Source: Bacteroidales bacterium (GTDB lineage: Bacteria; Bacteroidota; Bacteroidia; Bacteroidales; UBA932). Taken from it: a DNA stretch of 6,127 bases. The notes below the pieces were generated by a model. That model saw only the letters and a list, made by a program, of their open reading frames with translations. It was not told the DNA's origin and did not search any database. The stretch's first letter is position 1. Every line of letters starts with the position of its first letter. The translations under genes and the position numbers were made by a program. Shown in pieces: positions 6,004 through 6,127 of the stretch. The stretch is taken from the NCBI GenBank assembly GCA_017554135.1, contig JAFZIX010000031.1, forward strand, positions 1 through 6,127, read 5' to 3'.

Positions 6004-6127
6004 ATGAAAAAACTGATCGTACTTTTGGCTGTGCTCGCATTGTTCGGGTGCAACAAAACTGTCAACACACCGATCCTCACCATCGAGGGCGGTCAGATCC
6101 AAGGCGTGACAACCGATATTCCCGGTG
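6004..6127 (+). CDS. Putative type-B carboxylesterase lipoprotein, 3'-truncated by the window
   Basis: Only the first 41 residues are visible; the frame stays open to the window edge. MKKLIVLLAVLALFGC is a lipoprotein signal peptide with a good lipobox (LFG-C, Cys16). The next residues, NKTVNTPILTIEGGQIQGV followed by TTDIPG, fit the start of the carboxylesterase type B / para-nitrobenzyl esterase family, which opens with a T-x-x-G-x-(I/V)-x-G strand pair and then a G-V-x-x-F-(x)-G-I-P-Y-A segment. That segment, the GESAG nucleophile motif and the catalytic Glu and His would lie outside the window, so the enzyme call rests on the N-terminal pattern alone. The ATG at 6004 is the natural start. 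There is no obvious Shine-Dalgarno sequence; the region before it is AT-rich. It has its own promoter candidate and is cut off from the preceding gene by a terminator. Confidence 0.65.
   Translation, partial: MKKLIVLLAVLALFGCNKTVNTPILTIEGGQIQGVTTDIPG

Overview
The window looks like chromosomal DNA from a Bacteroidales-type bacterium (phylum Bacteroidota), probably gut-associated. The first gene is a mosaic of surface modules typical of that group: a fimbrillin-like region, a glycine-rich beta-helix, two 'Fibrobacter succinogenes major paralogous'-type modules and a Big_2 Ig-like domain. The intergenic DNA is AT-rich with no clear Shine-Dalgarno sequences, and one promoter candidate fits the Bacteroidota -7 consensus TAnnTTTG. 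The species cannot be named from the sequence.

Layout: four genes, all on the + strand. (1) Bases 1-3560: the 3' part of a very large surface or adhesin-like protein whose start lies upstream of the window. (2) Bases 3561-3730: an AT-rich spacer with a perfect 9-bp inverted repeat. (3) Bases 3731-5410: a membrane-spanning regulator with a lipoprotein-type signal, a periplasmic kelch-like beta-propeller, one transmembrane helix and a cytoplasmic AraC-type DNA-binding domain. (4) Bases 5411-5516: a spacer with a 7-bp inverted repeat. (5) Bases 5517-5894: a small secreted, Met-rich protein with LTxxQ-like motifs, closed by a clear intrinsic terminator. (6) Bases 6004 to the window end: the start of a lipoprotein that reads like a type-B carboxylesterase.

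The genes do not look like one tight operon. Each is separated by 100-170 bases, and a terminator stands between the third and fourth genes. The most notable item is the propeller-TM-AraC protein. It resembles a Bacteroides hybrid two-component system with the histidine kinase and receiver removed, so it could carry a periplasmic signal straight to DNA. Its targets are not shown by the sequence. A short motif, GTTACAA/TTGTAAC or its core TTACAA, recurs in every complete spacer and is nearly absent from the genes, which makes it a candidate regulatory word. I did not find a clearly new multi-gene system. No tRNA, rRNA, insertion sequence or CRISPR array was seen.
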